NCBI GenBank assembly: GCA_965242775.1
Contig: CBDETI010000024.1
Coordinates: 1 to 64,000 of the forward strand
Direction of reading: 5' to 3'
Source of the DNA: JAWPMT01 sp965242775
GTDB taxonomy: Bacteria > Bacteroidota > Bacteroidia > Cytophagales > Cyclobacteriaceae
Length of the DNA: 64,000 bases
Under the pieces are notes generated by a model. That model saw only the letters and a list, made by a program, of their open reading frames with translations. It made no database searches and was not told the origin of the DNA. A program made the position numbers and the translations under genes. This document shows positions 33,943 through 44,300 of the stretch, one piece after another. Position 1 is the stretch's first letter. Each line of letters starts with the position of its first letter.

Positions 33943-34536
33943 ATGGATTTCGAAAACCTGAAATTTTGGTACCTAAGCAAAAGCAGTTGGATTAACCCAC
34001 TGGCAATCATCGTCTTAATTGTCGGTATACCAGTATCTATCCTATATGGATATGACCGCACCCAAAGGGTATGGGATAACCTGGCCTACATCAATGGTGA
34101 CCAATTTGAGCATCGTTTTGACTCACTACTTGATTCCGACCCCCAAATCCAGGCAATCGCTACGAAAAAGGAGCGGGACTCTCTGAAACAGATCCTCATA
34201 AAAAATAGCCGCAGTTGGCCCATTTCATTGCTTACCAATAACATCTTCGATACGTTGGAAACCACTGGGTCGTTGACCATCAATCAGACTACTTATCCCT
34301 ATGTCTACTCTGACAGTCTGACCTACGACTCCCGGGTGAAGCGCTTCAACCTGGCTCCAAGCATCTTTATAAAGCAGGACTCTTTTCCCCAATTAGGACA
34401 GAACATCAACCAAAGTCTCAGGATTTTCTCGACGGGTATTTTGTCACTCGACAGTATCTATACCATGTCCATCGAGAACTGGAAGGATACGGACACTTTG
34501 CTCGTAAAATTCATTCCCGTCAAACCCGGGAGTTAG
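33943..34536 (+). CDS. Single-span membrane protein of unknown function embedded in the eCIS locus
   Basis: A 197-residue protein with one membrane helix (about residues 17-37, WINPLAIIVLIVGIPVSIL) and a soluble C-terminal part. It has no recognised domain. It runs opposite to the eCIS structural genes and fills the gap between the ATPase and tape-measure genes; it overlaps the tape-measure 3' end by 4 bp and starts 12 bp from the ATPase start. Codon use and amino-acid composition look like those of a real protein. Function inferred only from place: perhaps particle anchoring or release. I do not recognise it. Confidence 0.65.
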   Translation: MDFENLKFWYLSKSSWINPLAIIVLIVGIPVSILYGYDRTQRVWDNLAYINGDQFEHRFDSLLDSDPQIQAIATKKERDSLKQILIKNSRSWPISLLTNNIFDTLETTGSLTINQTTYPYVYSDSLTYDSRVKRFNLAPSIFIKQDSFPQLGQNINQSLRIFSTGILSLDSIYTMSIENWKDTDTLLVKFIPVKPGS

Positions 34537-37500
34537 CGCCATGCTACGTAGAGGACTTCATCCATCCAGGGGAGTTTCACATTCGTAATAGGCCATGGTA
34601 TGCTATCAAGCAGTACATCTATTCCGGATCGCTCCACCCGAAGGGTCCAGGTATTATCTTCCAAACGCAAAGTCCCGCGTCGAAGTAAAAATGAATTGCG
34701 AAACCCTTCAACAGATGTATTCCCTAACTGAGGCCAGTTCGATATGGCGCCTTCGAGCATGCTTTTTATGAGCTCCTGCTCATGCTCCAGCAGGGGGCTT
34801 GCGGCCTGATTGACTGGTTGAGCCAATTCCATTCCACATATTTTTTTTAGTAAGCTGATTTGATACTCCTGAAAATCATGCATTCCGGTTGCTGTATATT
34901 GGAGTATCGAAATGGCCCGTATCTGATCGGCAACAGACTTGAACCGCTCGTGATCGTCAAGCAATCCGAGTTGTGCGAACAATCGGCCGAAGTATGGCCA
35001 TAGAAGAACAATTCCGGCATTTTCAACCAGATAGCCGGAAGCCTCGGCAACTGTTGACTCTTCAGGCGGATCAGCAACAGCAACTTCATCATCGGGTGTT
35101 TCCAAAGGCTGATTGACCAGATTTTGGATCAACATCTTATCAGCATTGGACAGGACTACTTTTTCACTGGAAACCGCGCCATGGATCTGATTTAACATGG
35201 CCTGGAACTTCGCTGCGGACTCTCCTGACAACTGTCTCACTTCAAATCGCAGTACTTGTTCAACGGAAAGAGGTCGGTTACCATAGATATAACCAAATAG
35301 GATCTTTCTTTTCCAAAGAGTTGATCGGGTAAATGCGTCCTGACTATCCTTAAGTACGGCGGATAGCAGCTTTTCGACGCGACTAAAGGAGAACAGGTAT
35401 TTGGTGATCTGCCTGCCGAGAAAAACCTGTAGCACCCTAATTAACACTTGGTCGGAAAACTTTTGGCTCCATTTTGACATCTGTACCGACGTGTATTGCT
35501 GATCCTTGAACACAGAGATGATCCTGGCATCTTTGGCCATATGCCATTTCAAGATTACACTCTCCAACACCTCCAAACTAAATCCCTTTCTAATGGTTCC
35601 GTCGGTGAGGAATTGCCTGACAGCTACCAGTTCCTCATCTTCTGAATCCTGAACTTGACTCTTGGCCACAGCAGACTCTCCTGCAAATCCGAAATTTTGC
35701 AACAGCTGAAACAACTGTTTGTCAAGGGGTTTCCTCTTCAACAGACGGTCATGGCCCCAAGAAGTCAATCGCAGCAGAAATCGTCGTTGCTCGGAAGCAT
35801 CGAGTTTGGAAAAAGTGCTGTCGGCTGAGAGGCCATAGAGACTGACCAGTCCCGAGTACAAAGACAAAAGGGTTTCCTCGCCGGCAACGGTCATCAGGGT
35901 CTCCCATTGAGACTGCTTCAGGGCACTCACCATCTGACGCAACCGGGTAGTATCTTGTACCAGATGAGTGAAAGACGCTTCGAGCAGCTTTTTATCTTCG
36001 ACTCGGAGGCTTGCAAAGCCCGCTTTCCCTGGTATTAGGTTAAATAAAAGCGAAATCGAAGGCTTTGTGGGGACTTCAGGGAGTGCTTTTTCGGGTTGGC
36101 CCTGTAATAATTTCCGACTGAGGTACTGAAATGTCAGACTACCGGTCTTGCCTCTTCCGTCCCGCTTTAGACCCCAGGAAACGATCGCTGCCCGATCTAG
36201 CTTCCGGAAGCTGATCAGACTTTTGAATATTGATCTTCGGTTGGATTTGGAACTCATCTTCTCAGACAGAAGATCTAGTAATCTGGTCTGTTCCAACTTA
36301 ATCAGCTTTGCCTTCCATTTCACAAGGAAAGCGATCAGGCTATCAAAAATCCCCTGATCAAAACGGTCCAATATCCTGATAATGTCATCTTGTTGCTCCT
36401 CCAGGAAATGCAAAAGGTGACCGGCATCATTTCCCTGCAAAAGGGTTCGCTTGACAATTGCTAGTTGTTTCTTATGGCTTAGGTGACCATAGGCGAGTAA
36501 TTGCCAATCAACTAATCCACTCATCAGGTATGTCCGAACCAGCGCCATTTCCTCTGTGGTAGAAAGCTGCTCCGGGGGATTCCAACCTCGCTCCTCCTCT
36601 TCAATTTCCTTCAGAATCTTGAAAAGCTTACCGGATATCCTGGCATTTCCGGCCCGAAGCGTATGCTTAGTAACCAACGCTAGCACTTGAAAGAAGCTTT
36701 TCCCAAAGTGTTGCGAAATCTTTCTGATCTGGTATTTCAGAAATTGTTTGTTGTTGAACCTAGAGCCTCTATCCAGCAAGAGGAACGAAAGAATAAAGAC
36801 ATCAATTTGAGCATCAAAGTCGGTAAGGCCCGAAGTAACGAGTTGTTCCTGATGCTGTGTCTGCATCATCAACTTCTTGTAGGTAATAATATCGTCGACT
36901 GATGCTGGCTCCAAAAGTTTGATCAAGGAATCGATTTTTCCGAGCTCGTGAAGGTCAGCTGTCAGCCTTTCGACCTGGTCCAAAGTGGTGATTCGCGTTT
37001 TTAAAGAGTGTGTCAATTCGCCAGCGTACTCCCGCACCCACCTGTCCCAATGAACCTGCAACAACTCCTGCTTGTCAGCTGACCTATGGGGTTGAAAGAG
37101 AAACTCCCAAGGCAATTCATCTTTCTCAGCTAAGGGGGATGGAAGTTTTACAGTATCTCGGACAATTTCGTCGATCAAGCCAGGGAGGGTAGATCTAAAT
37201 CTATAGGTAATTTCGATCTCCTGAAGCGTCGATTTGAGGAGCAATAGCAACTCCTGATAATCAACCCTAAAATGGTTGCTGAGACTTAGTAGCTGTCGTC
37301 TTACGAACATTTTACGATTGAACAGGGAGTCATGATTTTTCACCAGGTCCACTAAAACAAATGTCTTTAGCTCCTCTTCCAAGGAAGCCTCCGGAATGAG
37401 CAAGTTGGTCTGACGCCTTTGAGCCACCATATCGGCGACAAAACCGAGAACAAACCCTCCCTCTGTTGGCTGCAACTTATGAATTAGGGCCTCATAATTG

Positions 37501-37970
37501 GACTGGCTGAGATGATATACAAGCCGCTGGGCGACCTGCTGCTGGAACTTTGTAGTTTTTAGAAAAGTAAAAAGTCCTGGCCAGTTAGAGATGATCATAA
37601 AGGGTATCTCCTGGTCGATATCAAGGGCTTTTTGTGACCAGTGACGCGCTCCCTTTTCCAAAAACTGACGCAATTCCTCTATTAAGTCCGGCAAGGGCTC
37701 CGTTCCTTCAATAGAATCCCATGCTTTCAACTTGCTTTCCAAAGCGGCAATTATCCTCGGGATCAATTGCACATCAAGGGCTGAGTACGCTATGTCTCCA
37801 ATGTCAAGTTCCAGGCGGTCGAAACGACCAATTCGATCACCAAATGCGCCTCGCAAAGCAGGTGAGAGATCATACCTGCATAAGGAGAATAGCTTGTCCT
37901 GAATCTTCCCTGTTCCATTCTCGTTGGACGTACTTACTTCAAATTTGAAAGAATTGAGGATGCCATCCAT
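34533..37970 (-). CDS. eCIS tape-measure protein (CIS_tape, Afp14-like)
   Basis: A 1145-residue, largely helical cytosolic protein that sets the length of the inner tube during assembly. The C-terminal CIS_tape-like region is well marked: ENAGIVLLWPYFGRLFAQLGLL, then RAISILQYTATG and SFLLRRGTLRLEDNTWTLRVER, ending PWMDEVLYVAW. The N-terminus (FRLELDIGD-like RFDRLELDIGDIAY) is also typical of this family. The middle part is a long series of charged helices. Large size suggests a long particle; a rough 1.5 A per helical residue gives up to about 170 nm, which is an inference. It follows the second baseplate gene by 6 bp. Confidence 0.88.
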   Translation of the reverse strand: MDGILNSFKFEVSTSNENGTGKIQDKLFSLCRYDLSPALRGAFGDRIGRFDRLELDIGDIAYSALDVQLIPRIIAALESKLKAWDSIEGTEPLPDLIEELRQFLEKGARHWSQKALDIDQEIPFMIISNWPGLFTFLKTTKFQQQVAQRLVYHLSQSNYEALIHKLQPTEGGFVLGFVADMVAQRRQTNLLIPEASLEEELKTFVLVDLVKNHDSLFNRKMFVRRQLLSLSNHFRVDYQELLLLLKSTLQEIEITYRFRSTLPGLIDEIVRDTVKLPSPLAEKDELPWEFLFQPHRSADKQELLQVHWDRWVREYAGELTHSLKTRITTLDQVERLTADLHELGKIDSLIKLLEPASVDDIITYKKLMMQTQHQEQLVTSGLTDFDAQIDVFILSFLLLDRGSRFNNKQFLKYQIRKISQHFGKSFFQVLALVTKHTLRAGNARISGKLFKILKEIEEEERGWNPPEQLSTTEEMALVRTYLMSGLVDWQLLAYGHLSHKKQLAIVKRTLLQGNDAGHLLHFLEEQQDDIIRILDRFDQGIFDSLIAFLVKWKAKLIKLEQTRLLDLLSEKMSSKSNRRSIFKSLISFRKLDRAAIVSWGLKRDGRGKTGSLTFQYLSRKLLQGQPEKALPEVPTKPSISLLFNLIPGKAGFASLRVEDKKLLEASFTHLVQDTTRLRQMVSALKQSQWETLMTVAGEETLLSLYSGLVSLYGLSADSTFSKLDASEQRRFLLRLTSWGHDRLLKRKPLDKQLFQLLQNFGFAGESAVAKSQVQDSEDEELVAVRQFLTDGTIRKGFSLEVLESVILKWHMAKDARIISVFKDQQYTSVQMSKWSQKFSDQVLIRVLQVFLGRQITKYLFSFSRVEKLLSAVLKDSQDAFTRSTLWKRKILFGYIYGNRPLSVEQVLRFEVRQLSGESAAKFQAMLNQIHGAVSSEKVVLSNADKMLIQNLVNQPLETPDDEVAVADPPEESTVAEASGYLVENAGIVLLWPYFGRLFAQLGLLDDHERFKSVADQIRAISILQYTATGMHDFQEYQISLLKKICGMELAQPVNQAASPLLEHEQELIKSMLEGAISNWPQLGNTSVEGFRNSFLLRRGTLRLEDNTWTLRVERSGIDVLLDSIPWPITNVKLPWMDEVLYVAWR

Positions 37971-37976
37971 AAACGA

Positions 37977-40541
37977 TCAAGGCTGCAGGTTGTAGATCAA
38001 TTGCGCCAGCTTTTTCCTGGCGTCTTCCCCTCCTTCTTGGACCCAGGACAAATAGGCGGACTCCACATCATGATAAAGGTGGACATCTAGCCAGTGAACC
38101 CGGCTTATGATATGAGATGGCACATTGAAGGAAACAGTTTCCTCGGCTAGCTGCCGAAAATAGGTGTCGGCAAAACGTCCGGTCCATCCAGGGAATATAA
38201 TAGAGCATGACAAACCGTAGAAATCGCGTTTATCCAGTTCTTTTCCTTTTAAAACTTCGGAATCTTTAGTGATTGTTGAGGGGCGAAGTGCGCTATGATC
38301 GATTAACAAAAATCGCTCGGAAATACTCAGGTACCTGGCAAGGACTCCACAATATTTGTAGCCAGTACACACCGCTGACGTAAGCTTGCTATAGGTATCT
38401 ACCAAGTACCATTTCTGATCGTTGATTTTAAGAATTAGATGGTATTCGAGGCCTTTTTTGTACACTCGGTAATTGCTCAATGCAGCCCCACTTCTAAGCA
38501 GTTGGCCCGTTAGAAAGTGATAACTGAGCAAACTTGTATACTGAATGCTGAAGGCCTTTAAAATTCTTTCTGGTGGCTTGTCGAAATCCGTAAGTTTAGT
38601 GAAGCCTTTTTCATGCTTTCTGATAAAATCCTGCTCGACCGAAACAGCCTCTTCCCAAGAGGCATACAGTTCTTTGCCAAGTTCGGCTGCTTCCACCAAG
38701 TCAAACTTCAAGTCATCTTTTAGCAGTAAGCTCTTGATTGGCTCCTGGAATTTCAACCCTTCCGGGTCGATATCCAGAAGTAGCGCCACCTTCATTTGGA
38801 ACCCACTCATCGATTTTTCTTGGTAAGCAGTACCATGATCTGGTGCTTTTACTGAGTTGGCATTGAAATGCCGGAGCAATTGTAGCATCCTCGCCTTATT
38901 TTGAACAACTTTTATTTCTTGTTCTGCCGGAGAAGCTACCACCCCCTGAACCCGCTTTAAGGTACTTTGGTGGAAGGTTTCTCCATAGAGGGCTAGCATG
39001 TAGTCAAGCACCCTGCTCTTCCGTGTGATATGCGGCTGCAAAGCATGGACACGTTCCAACATCAAATCGATGACTTCTGCTGTTGTCTGACCCTTGTCCA
39101 GTTGGTACAGATGATCAATTTGGTCTATTTCACTTTTAGTCAAAGGGTGTGAAAAGTATGTCCGGGTAATTTCACGATCAGAATACAGTTCTTTTAGATT
39201 GTCAATTTGGGCGGCATAGTTAGCAAGTAACTGTTCAAAAAGGAGCAAATAGGCCTTAAGTTGCAGTGTTTCTGCACGGCGACTCGCAGGCTCATACTTT
39301 GACAGTCCGTATTTGTTGATAGCATATATATATGGAAAGTGATTTTGAATCGAGTAGTAATTTCCAAAATCGGAAATAGGCATATTTTGGCCAAACCTTG
39401 GTTCCCCTAAATGTATCTTCTGGCTTGAAAGCCTATGCCGCTTGGCTTGTTCAGCCCGAAGTTGTTTGATCGTATCTTCGTAGCTTATATCCAGGTATTT
39501 GCTACTGTTTCTACGTCGTAATTTGATCGTTGAGTATCTGATGGAAGCGCGTCTGACAAGTCTTTGCGCTTCTTTTCCTTTGGGCCGAGATAACTCGAAC
39601 CTGAACCGAGGTATCTTACCTGCCTGGATGTAGATCTCATCTTTTTCCTCCTCTTTCCCACTAAGGACAGCCATTTGTAGGTTTTCAACTTGACTAACGC
39701 CTTCAATTTCGGAGAGAATCGCCAGCAGCTTGGACTTTGTCACCTTCAGTGGCCGTGGCACAGCCAAAGATTCGTCGGTTACAAACCCCTGTTCAACCCT
39801 GGGTCCCTCGAATATTTCTTCCTGGGCGATACCTGAGGCAATCAGGTCATCGTAGGTACGAGGCAACAGTTGGGGATTGAAATAATCATCAACATTGAGG
39901 ATGACATTGGCCAGAATTGCTTCCAGAGAACTTGCACTGGATACCACCAGACTAGCATGAACTGTTATATCCTGACCCTCCAGTATATGGACACCATCGG
40001 AAGCAAGGTCCTCTCCCAGATTTCGCCACTCTGGCCATTTGGCTAGCAGTTTTGTCTTCAGTCGCTCCCGTATTTCTGCTCGCTCCGTCTCGTTGGAAGC
40101 TGAAAAGTGGATATCGGGGCGTGTCAGGAGAAATATATCGTACAGCCCTAGTGGCTGGTCTAAGATTGAGGAACGAGGTTCCAACCAGACGTTACCCAGA
40201 TCTGCAAACTCGTCGAAAACGATCCTTCTAAAATCGTCCACGGTAACCGGATGACTAGTCAAAGCTTTTTCGGCAGGGATCAAGGATTGTGAAAGCAAAT
40301 TCAGGTCCCCCTTGTCGTCGCGTAGCATGTCGCCAACATGGAAGCCCATTCTAAAGGATAGGTCGCTGATGGCAAATACCAGGTATTCCAGTATCGTAAC
40401 TCCTGGATCATGTTCGTTGTAATCAGTCCATAAATCGCCACTGTATTTTTGGATAGCGCGAATGCCCTCCTGATAGAGTTCCATGATATCCAGGTGAAAC
40501 TCAGACCGCTTGGATTTGTCTATGAATTTCTCTTTTTCCAA
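37977..40541 (-). CDS. eCIS baseplate wedge protein (Afp12-like)
   Basis: An 854-residue baseplate component. The N-terminal motif WTDYNEHDPGVTILEYLVFAI (about residues 37-57) is the hallmark shared by baseplate J-like and eCIS wedge proteins. Later segments have no known catalytic site. In Afp/PVC the wedge is built from Afp11 and Afp12, and this one occupies the Afp12 place. Gap to the upstream fibre-like gene is 9 bp, and to the tape-measure gene 6 bp, so it is co-transcribed. Confidence 0.85.
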   Translation of the reverse strand: MEKEKFIDKSKRSEFHLDIMELYQEGIRAIQKYSGDLWTDYNEHDPGVTILEYLVFAISDLSFRMGFHVGDMLRDDKGDLNLLSQSLIPAEKALTSHPVTVDDFRRIVFDEFADLGNVWLEPRSSILDQPLGLYDIFLLTRPDIHFSASNETERAEIRERLKTKLLAKWPEWRNLGEDLASDGVHILEGQDITVHASLVVSSASSLEAILANVILNVDDYFNPQLLPRTYDDLIASGIAQEEIFEGPRVEQGFVTDESLAVPRPLKVTKSKLLAILSEIEGVSQVENLQMAVLSGKEEEKDEIYIQAGKIPRFRFELSRPKGKEAQRLVRRASIRYSTIKLRRRNSSKYLDISYEDTIKQLRAEQAKRHRLSSQKIHLGEPRFGQNMPISDFGNYYSIQNHFPYIYAINKYGLSKYEPASRRAETLQLKAYLLLFEQLLANYAAQIDNLKELYSDREITRTYFSHPLTKSEIDQIDHLYQLDKGQTTAEVIDLMLERVHALQPHITRKSRVLDYMLALYGETFHQSTLKRVQGVVASPAEQEIKVVQNKARMLQLLRHFNANSVKAPDHGTAYQEKSMSGFQMKVALLLDIDPEGLKFQEPIKSLLLKDDLKFDLVEAAELGKELYASWEEAVSVEQDFIRKHEKGFTKLTDFDKPPERILKAFSIQYTSLLSYHFLTGQLLRSGAALSNYRVYKKGLEYHLILKINDQKWYLVDTYSKLTSAVCTGYKYCGVLARYLSISERFLLIDHSALRPSTITKDSEVLKGKELDKRDFYGLSCSIIFPGWTGRFADTYFRQLAEETVSFNVPSHIISRVHWLDVHLYHDVESAYLSWVQEGGEDARKKLAQLIYNLQP

Positions 40542-40550
40542 TTGACCTCC

Positions 40551-41333
40551 CTACTGTATGCTCATGAATGGATCGAACCACTGCCTTGAAATGTGGTATC
40601 GAATCAGAGTTTTGGCTCCGAAATCATTTCTGGTTCTGATTTTAAGGTCATATTTATTGTCATCGGAGCGCTCCCACTTGAGGTCGATCTTATCCCCTAC
40701 CGAGTGTCCGAAAGCCTGGGTCACATTTACCACAGCATTTCTGTGGGAGAACCTGGGTAAAATGAAATCCCAAAAATTCTTCTTGGGGGGTACCAGGCAG
40801 ACCGTCGCTTGCATAATGGCAAACCTGCTGTTCGCCTTATAGCCTACTCCCGCAGTGACTTGAAATACCTGACAACCTTCCAGTCCTTCAATGATCGAGT
40901 GCCACTTCCCATCCGCAACGGGACGAAAATTCGGAGAATATTGTCCTTTTAATCCGGAATGAATCAGGTCTTCCATTACCCGGATTCCGCCCATTCCAAC
41001 CACCACATTACCTGACTGGTCTAAATGAAAGACGGTATCACCAACTTTGTTTTTAAAACTTAGAACCTCATCCTCCGAAAGCGATATCCTCCAGGAACTT
41101 TGGGTATCCGCTTTACTTACCGCAGTATAGAACTTCAGCAATGATTCCCTTCGATCCTCGCCTTCTTCCTGCTCTTTCAGGTAGAGCCTCAGAGGCCCAT
41201 CCAACAAATCCTCAAAGTCATCGTCTTCAAGGTTAAACATTGAATCGATGAGTAGGCTAAAGTGCGACTCTGTTGGCAAAGCGCCTTTGCGAAAAACCTC
41301 CTTTAGATACTCCTTTCCTCTTTTCGCCATCAT
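40551..41333 (-). CDS. Fibre-like eCIS-associated protein
   Basis: A 260-residue protein (double methionine start) of unknown function. The N-terminal KRGKEYLKEVFRKGALPTESHFSLLIDSMFN resembles the start of many Bacteroidota phage-tail fibre-like proteins, where a stretch of about this form precedes a beta-structured shaft. The segment VFHLDQSGNVVVGMGGI (about residues 100-116) looks like the beta-strand repeats of fibre shafts. The C-terminal half is beta-rich. It lies between the two baseplate wedge genes in the place where tail-fibre genes are often found. It could recognise the target cell, or could be a small structural part. Confidence 0.55.
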   Translation of the reverse strand: MMAKRGKEYLKEVFRKGALPTESHFSLLIDSMFNLEDDDFEDLLDGPLRLYLKEQEEGEDRRESLLKFYTAVSKADTQSSWRISLSEDEVLSFKNKVGDTVFHLDQSGNVVVGMGGIRVMEDLIHSGLKGQYSPNFRPVADGKWHSIIEGLEGCQVFQVTAGVGYKANSRFAIMQATVCLVPPKKNFWDFILPRFSHRNAVVNVTQAFGHSVGDKIDLKWERSDDNKYDLKIRTRNDFGAKTLIRYHISRQWFDPFMSIQ

Positions 41334-44300
41334 TTATTCCTTCGTGATAACAAAATCTTCGTCCAAATAAAGCTCCTCCAAACCCGCCGGATCAGGTGAG
41401 GTAAACTTGTCAGCGCCAATGAGTTCCAATAAATGCTGGCTTGCGGTGGTCAATACCGACCATGGGTATCGACCTTTCACCTCATTACCAGTGTTGAGAT
41501 CCAGGCCTGTATCCTCCAGTTCAAATGATCTCTGAGAAGGTTTTATCAGGTCCTTTTCCACTTTGACTACCGAAACTTTCGTAACAAAATCCACATAGGT
41601 CCGGGATTGGATAAAAGACTGCACCTCTTCCTGCGCTATGATCCTGCCAAAAACAGGTGATTGATTCGGATCCGCTAGCCAGGGGCTGACAAATTCGCGC
41701 AGCTCAAGATTGAGTTTATCAAGTGCCCAACCTGCTGATACCTGACTTTTCATTTTGACCTGGGCATAGATCCGCACATGTTCATAAACGGGATTAATGA
41801 CATCAGTAGAGACGAAACCACCAGACCGTCCATTTACAATTTCTTGAGCTTTCCTCAGGGTAATGATACTGTTGCTCGGAACTACCGGGTTGAGGGTTGT
41901 TTCTGTCGAAATCCGAGGTACAAGTACCAGGAGCACCCTGCCCGCCTCGGGTCGATTTTTCTGCCAATTATAGGCATTAATGCACATCACCTTATTGACC
42001 TCAGGCAGCTCTCGAAGCACGATACGTTCGTAATCATAAAGATTTACGCATCTATTTTTATGTCTAAGACGCTCGCTGGTGCGCACTCTAAACATGGACT
42101 CTGACTCCTCTTCCTGACCTCCGAAAGACTTTAGTGGTTGATCGATCTTTCCGATTTCCCTAATTTCTTCAACAGGTCCTACGATCTCTTGTGGCCCTAT
42201 TTTAAAGTTTTTGATCGTCTGGCTATCGGAAGCAGTAAAAGTGGCTTCAACGGCATGTGTTTTAACCTGGATAATTTTACCAAGAAGGTTGATGTTTTCC
42301 ATGGCAGCGGCCCTGATCCACACATATTCCGATTCCAAAATTGTATTAGACCCAGTTTTAATTTTTGGTAGGGAAAAGGACACAATACCGGACTTCAAGA
42401 GGCCGTCGGTAGTGTCTGAGATGATCTGATGATCCTTCAGTGGTATCCATTCATTGTCTTGCAAAAAACTCCAATACACTTTGTGATTTTCATAGTGATT
42501 CTGGCCAATATCCTGCTCCTTCATCTGGAAAAACAAGGACACTCCTCCCGGTGGCTGGAAATCGCTCAATCCTAAAATGAGCATTCCTTCGTATACAAAT
42601 GTTGGAAGCAGCGGGACCGATCGGGCACCGGTGGGTTCATCGTGATACCCCAAGAATGGGTGTAAATGGGCAAATTGATTTTGAGGCACTTTGCCTGTTT
42701 TTACTTTGGGCCTGAAGTCCATTTCGAACTCCAAATCATAATCCATCGAAATTTTCCCAATTTTTGGCGTATAGGGAGCGGGTGGCAAGTCCATTTCTAC
42801 CTGCTTCTTAAGCAAGGTCGATAATAGTCCAGTCAGCTTTTTAGCATTTTCTGCTGCAATCTTTGAAAGCAAACCAGGATAAAGTTCATGTCCGAAAGAC
42901 ATGGCCGGACCAGTTAGTTGCCATTTCAAAAATCCCCGCTTGGTGAGCTTTCCAAAAGATATAACCTCAGGATCCCAATGAAACGCCGATTGAACATCAA
43001 TACGGTCTACCTCGAGATCAAAGGCACGCTGCTCCTGGATGACACCATCTTCGGTTCTAAATAGTGCTACTTTCTGACGCTGGTCAACTTTTGGTAGCCA
43101 TTTGCCAGAGGACAACACAGAGAAGGCCCCCTGAAAGCTAGTATTGTCAACCGGATGCCCGTACCTCGCATAGTGCCATTTAAACCCTCCGGGTGCTGCT
43201 GGAAGGTCCATCCATTCGACGTTTAAGCGCAGGGCTGAGAATTTTTTTCGAAATACTTCTCGGTTGCCAATTAGAAGATAGGAATAGTTATTCGGCAATG
43301 GACCAAAAGGGAGAAATGGGCCATCTGGGTTGATCTGCCCAATTTGGTTGTAAAGTGTGAGGTTTCGTACATCCCGAACGTTTATTTGGCATTTTATATT
43401 ATTCGGATGTAGCCGACGAAAAAGGTCGTAAGCGTAAATAGGTGCCTCAGGATTCATATGAAACTCCATCGTCGGAAGCTCGTAGCCTTTTTCATTATTA
43501 GCGACAAGCGGTGGATCGGTACTGGATATCGCGACAATAACCTTAAGGGTGTAGCTATTGGCTCTCCTTTTGAACTCCACCGACGCTGGATCCAATGCAA
43601 AAAGCTCATCAGCCGTCGAATAATAAATGCGGAAACTGTTGAGAAAGAGCCTTCGAAATTTGCGATGATGGTTGACCTTTTTCCCCTTTGATGCTATTAA
43701 TGGCTCCAAGTAGGTTTTAGGATCGTCAGTATTGGGTAACCCGGATTCTTGCTCCAATAATTGAAGTAATTCCCGCAGCGCCAATTTTGGCTGAAAAGGC
43801 CCGGAATCATCATCGACCCGTGTTCTGGCAAGTCTTCCACCTTCTATCCTGAAGGCCATTTCGACAAAGTCTTTGGAAAAGGCAAAGTCGCCAGGATCGT
43901 TTGTCTCAACAAAAGCTCTTTTGATAAAATCACGCAATGTGACTTCTTCCATCTTGTTAAAAACGCGATGGCTAAGTATCCATCGAATGGTCTCCTGTCC
44001 TGGCTGGACTGTGGGTTTTGACCCAGAACCTTTCTTCTTCCACAGAAGCTCTTTGCCTTTTTGAATAGCGCGAGATATTTCGGGTTTCAGTCTGTAATAA
44101 GCCATCAGGCCTGAAAATTCGAAATGCAAGAGTCGCTCACCTTCATGTAGTTCCAAATTCGGTGAGCGAATCGCAAAGCCCAGGCGTGCATCCCTAACCC
44201 TGGCTGGATCTGAGGCTAAGAGGTCCATGGCGGGCCATGGCTCTTCCGACCGTTCAACAGGATGAGTGGTCGTCAAAATGCGCATCACAGGAGGAACTTT

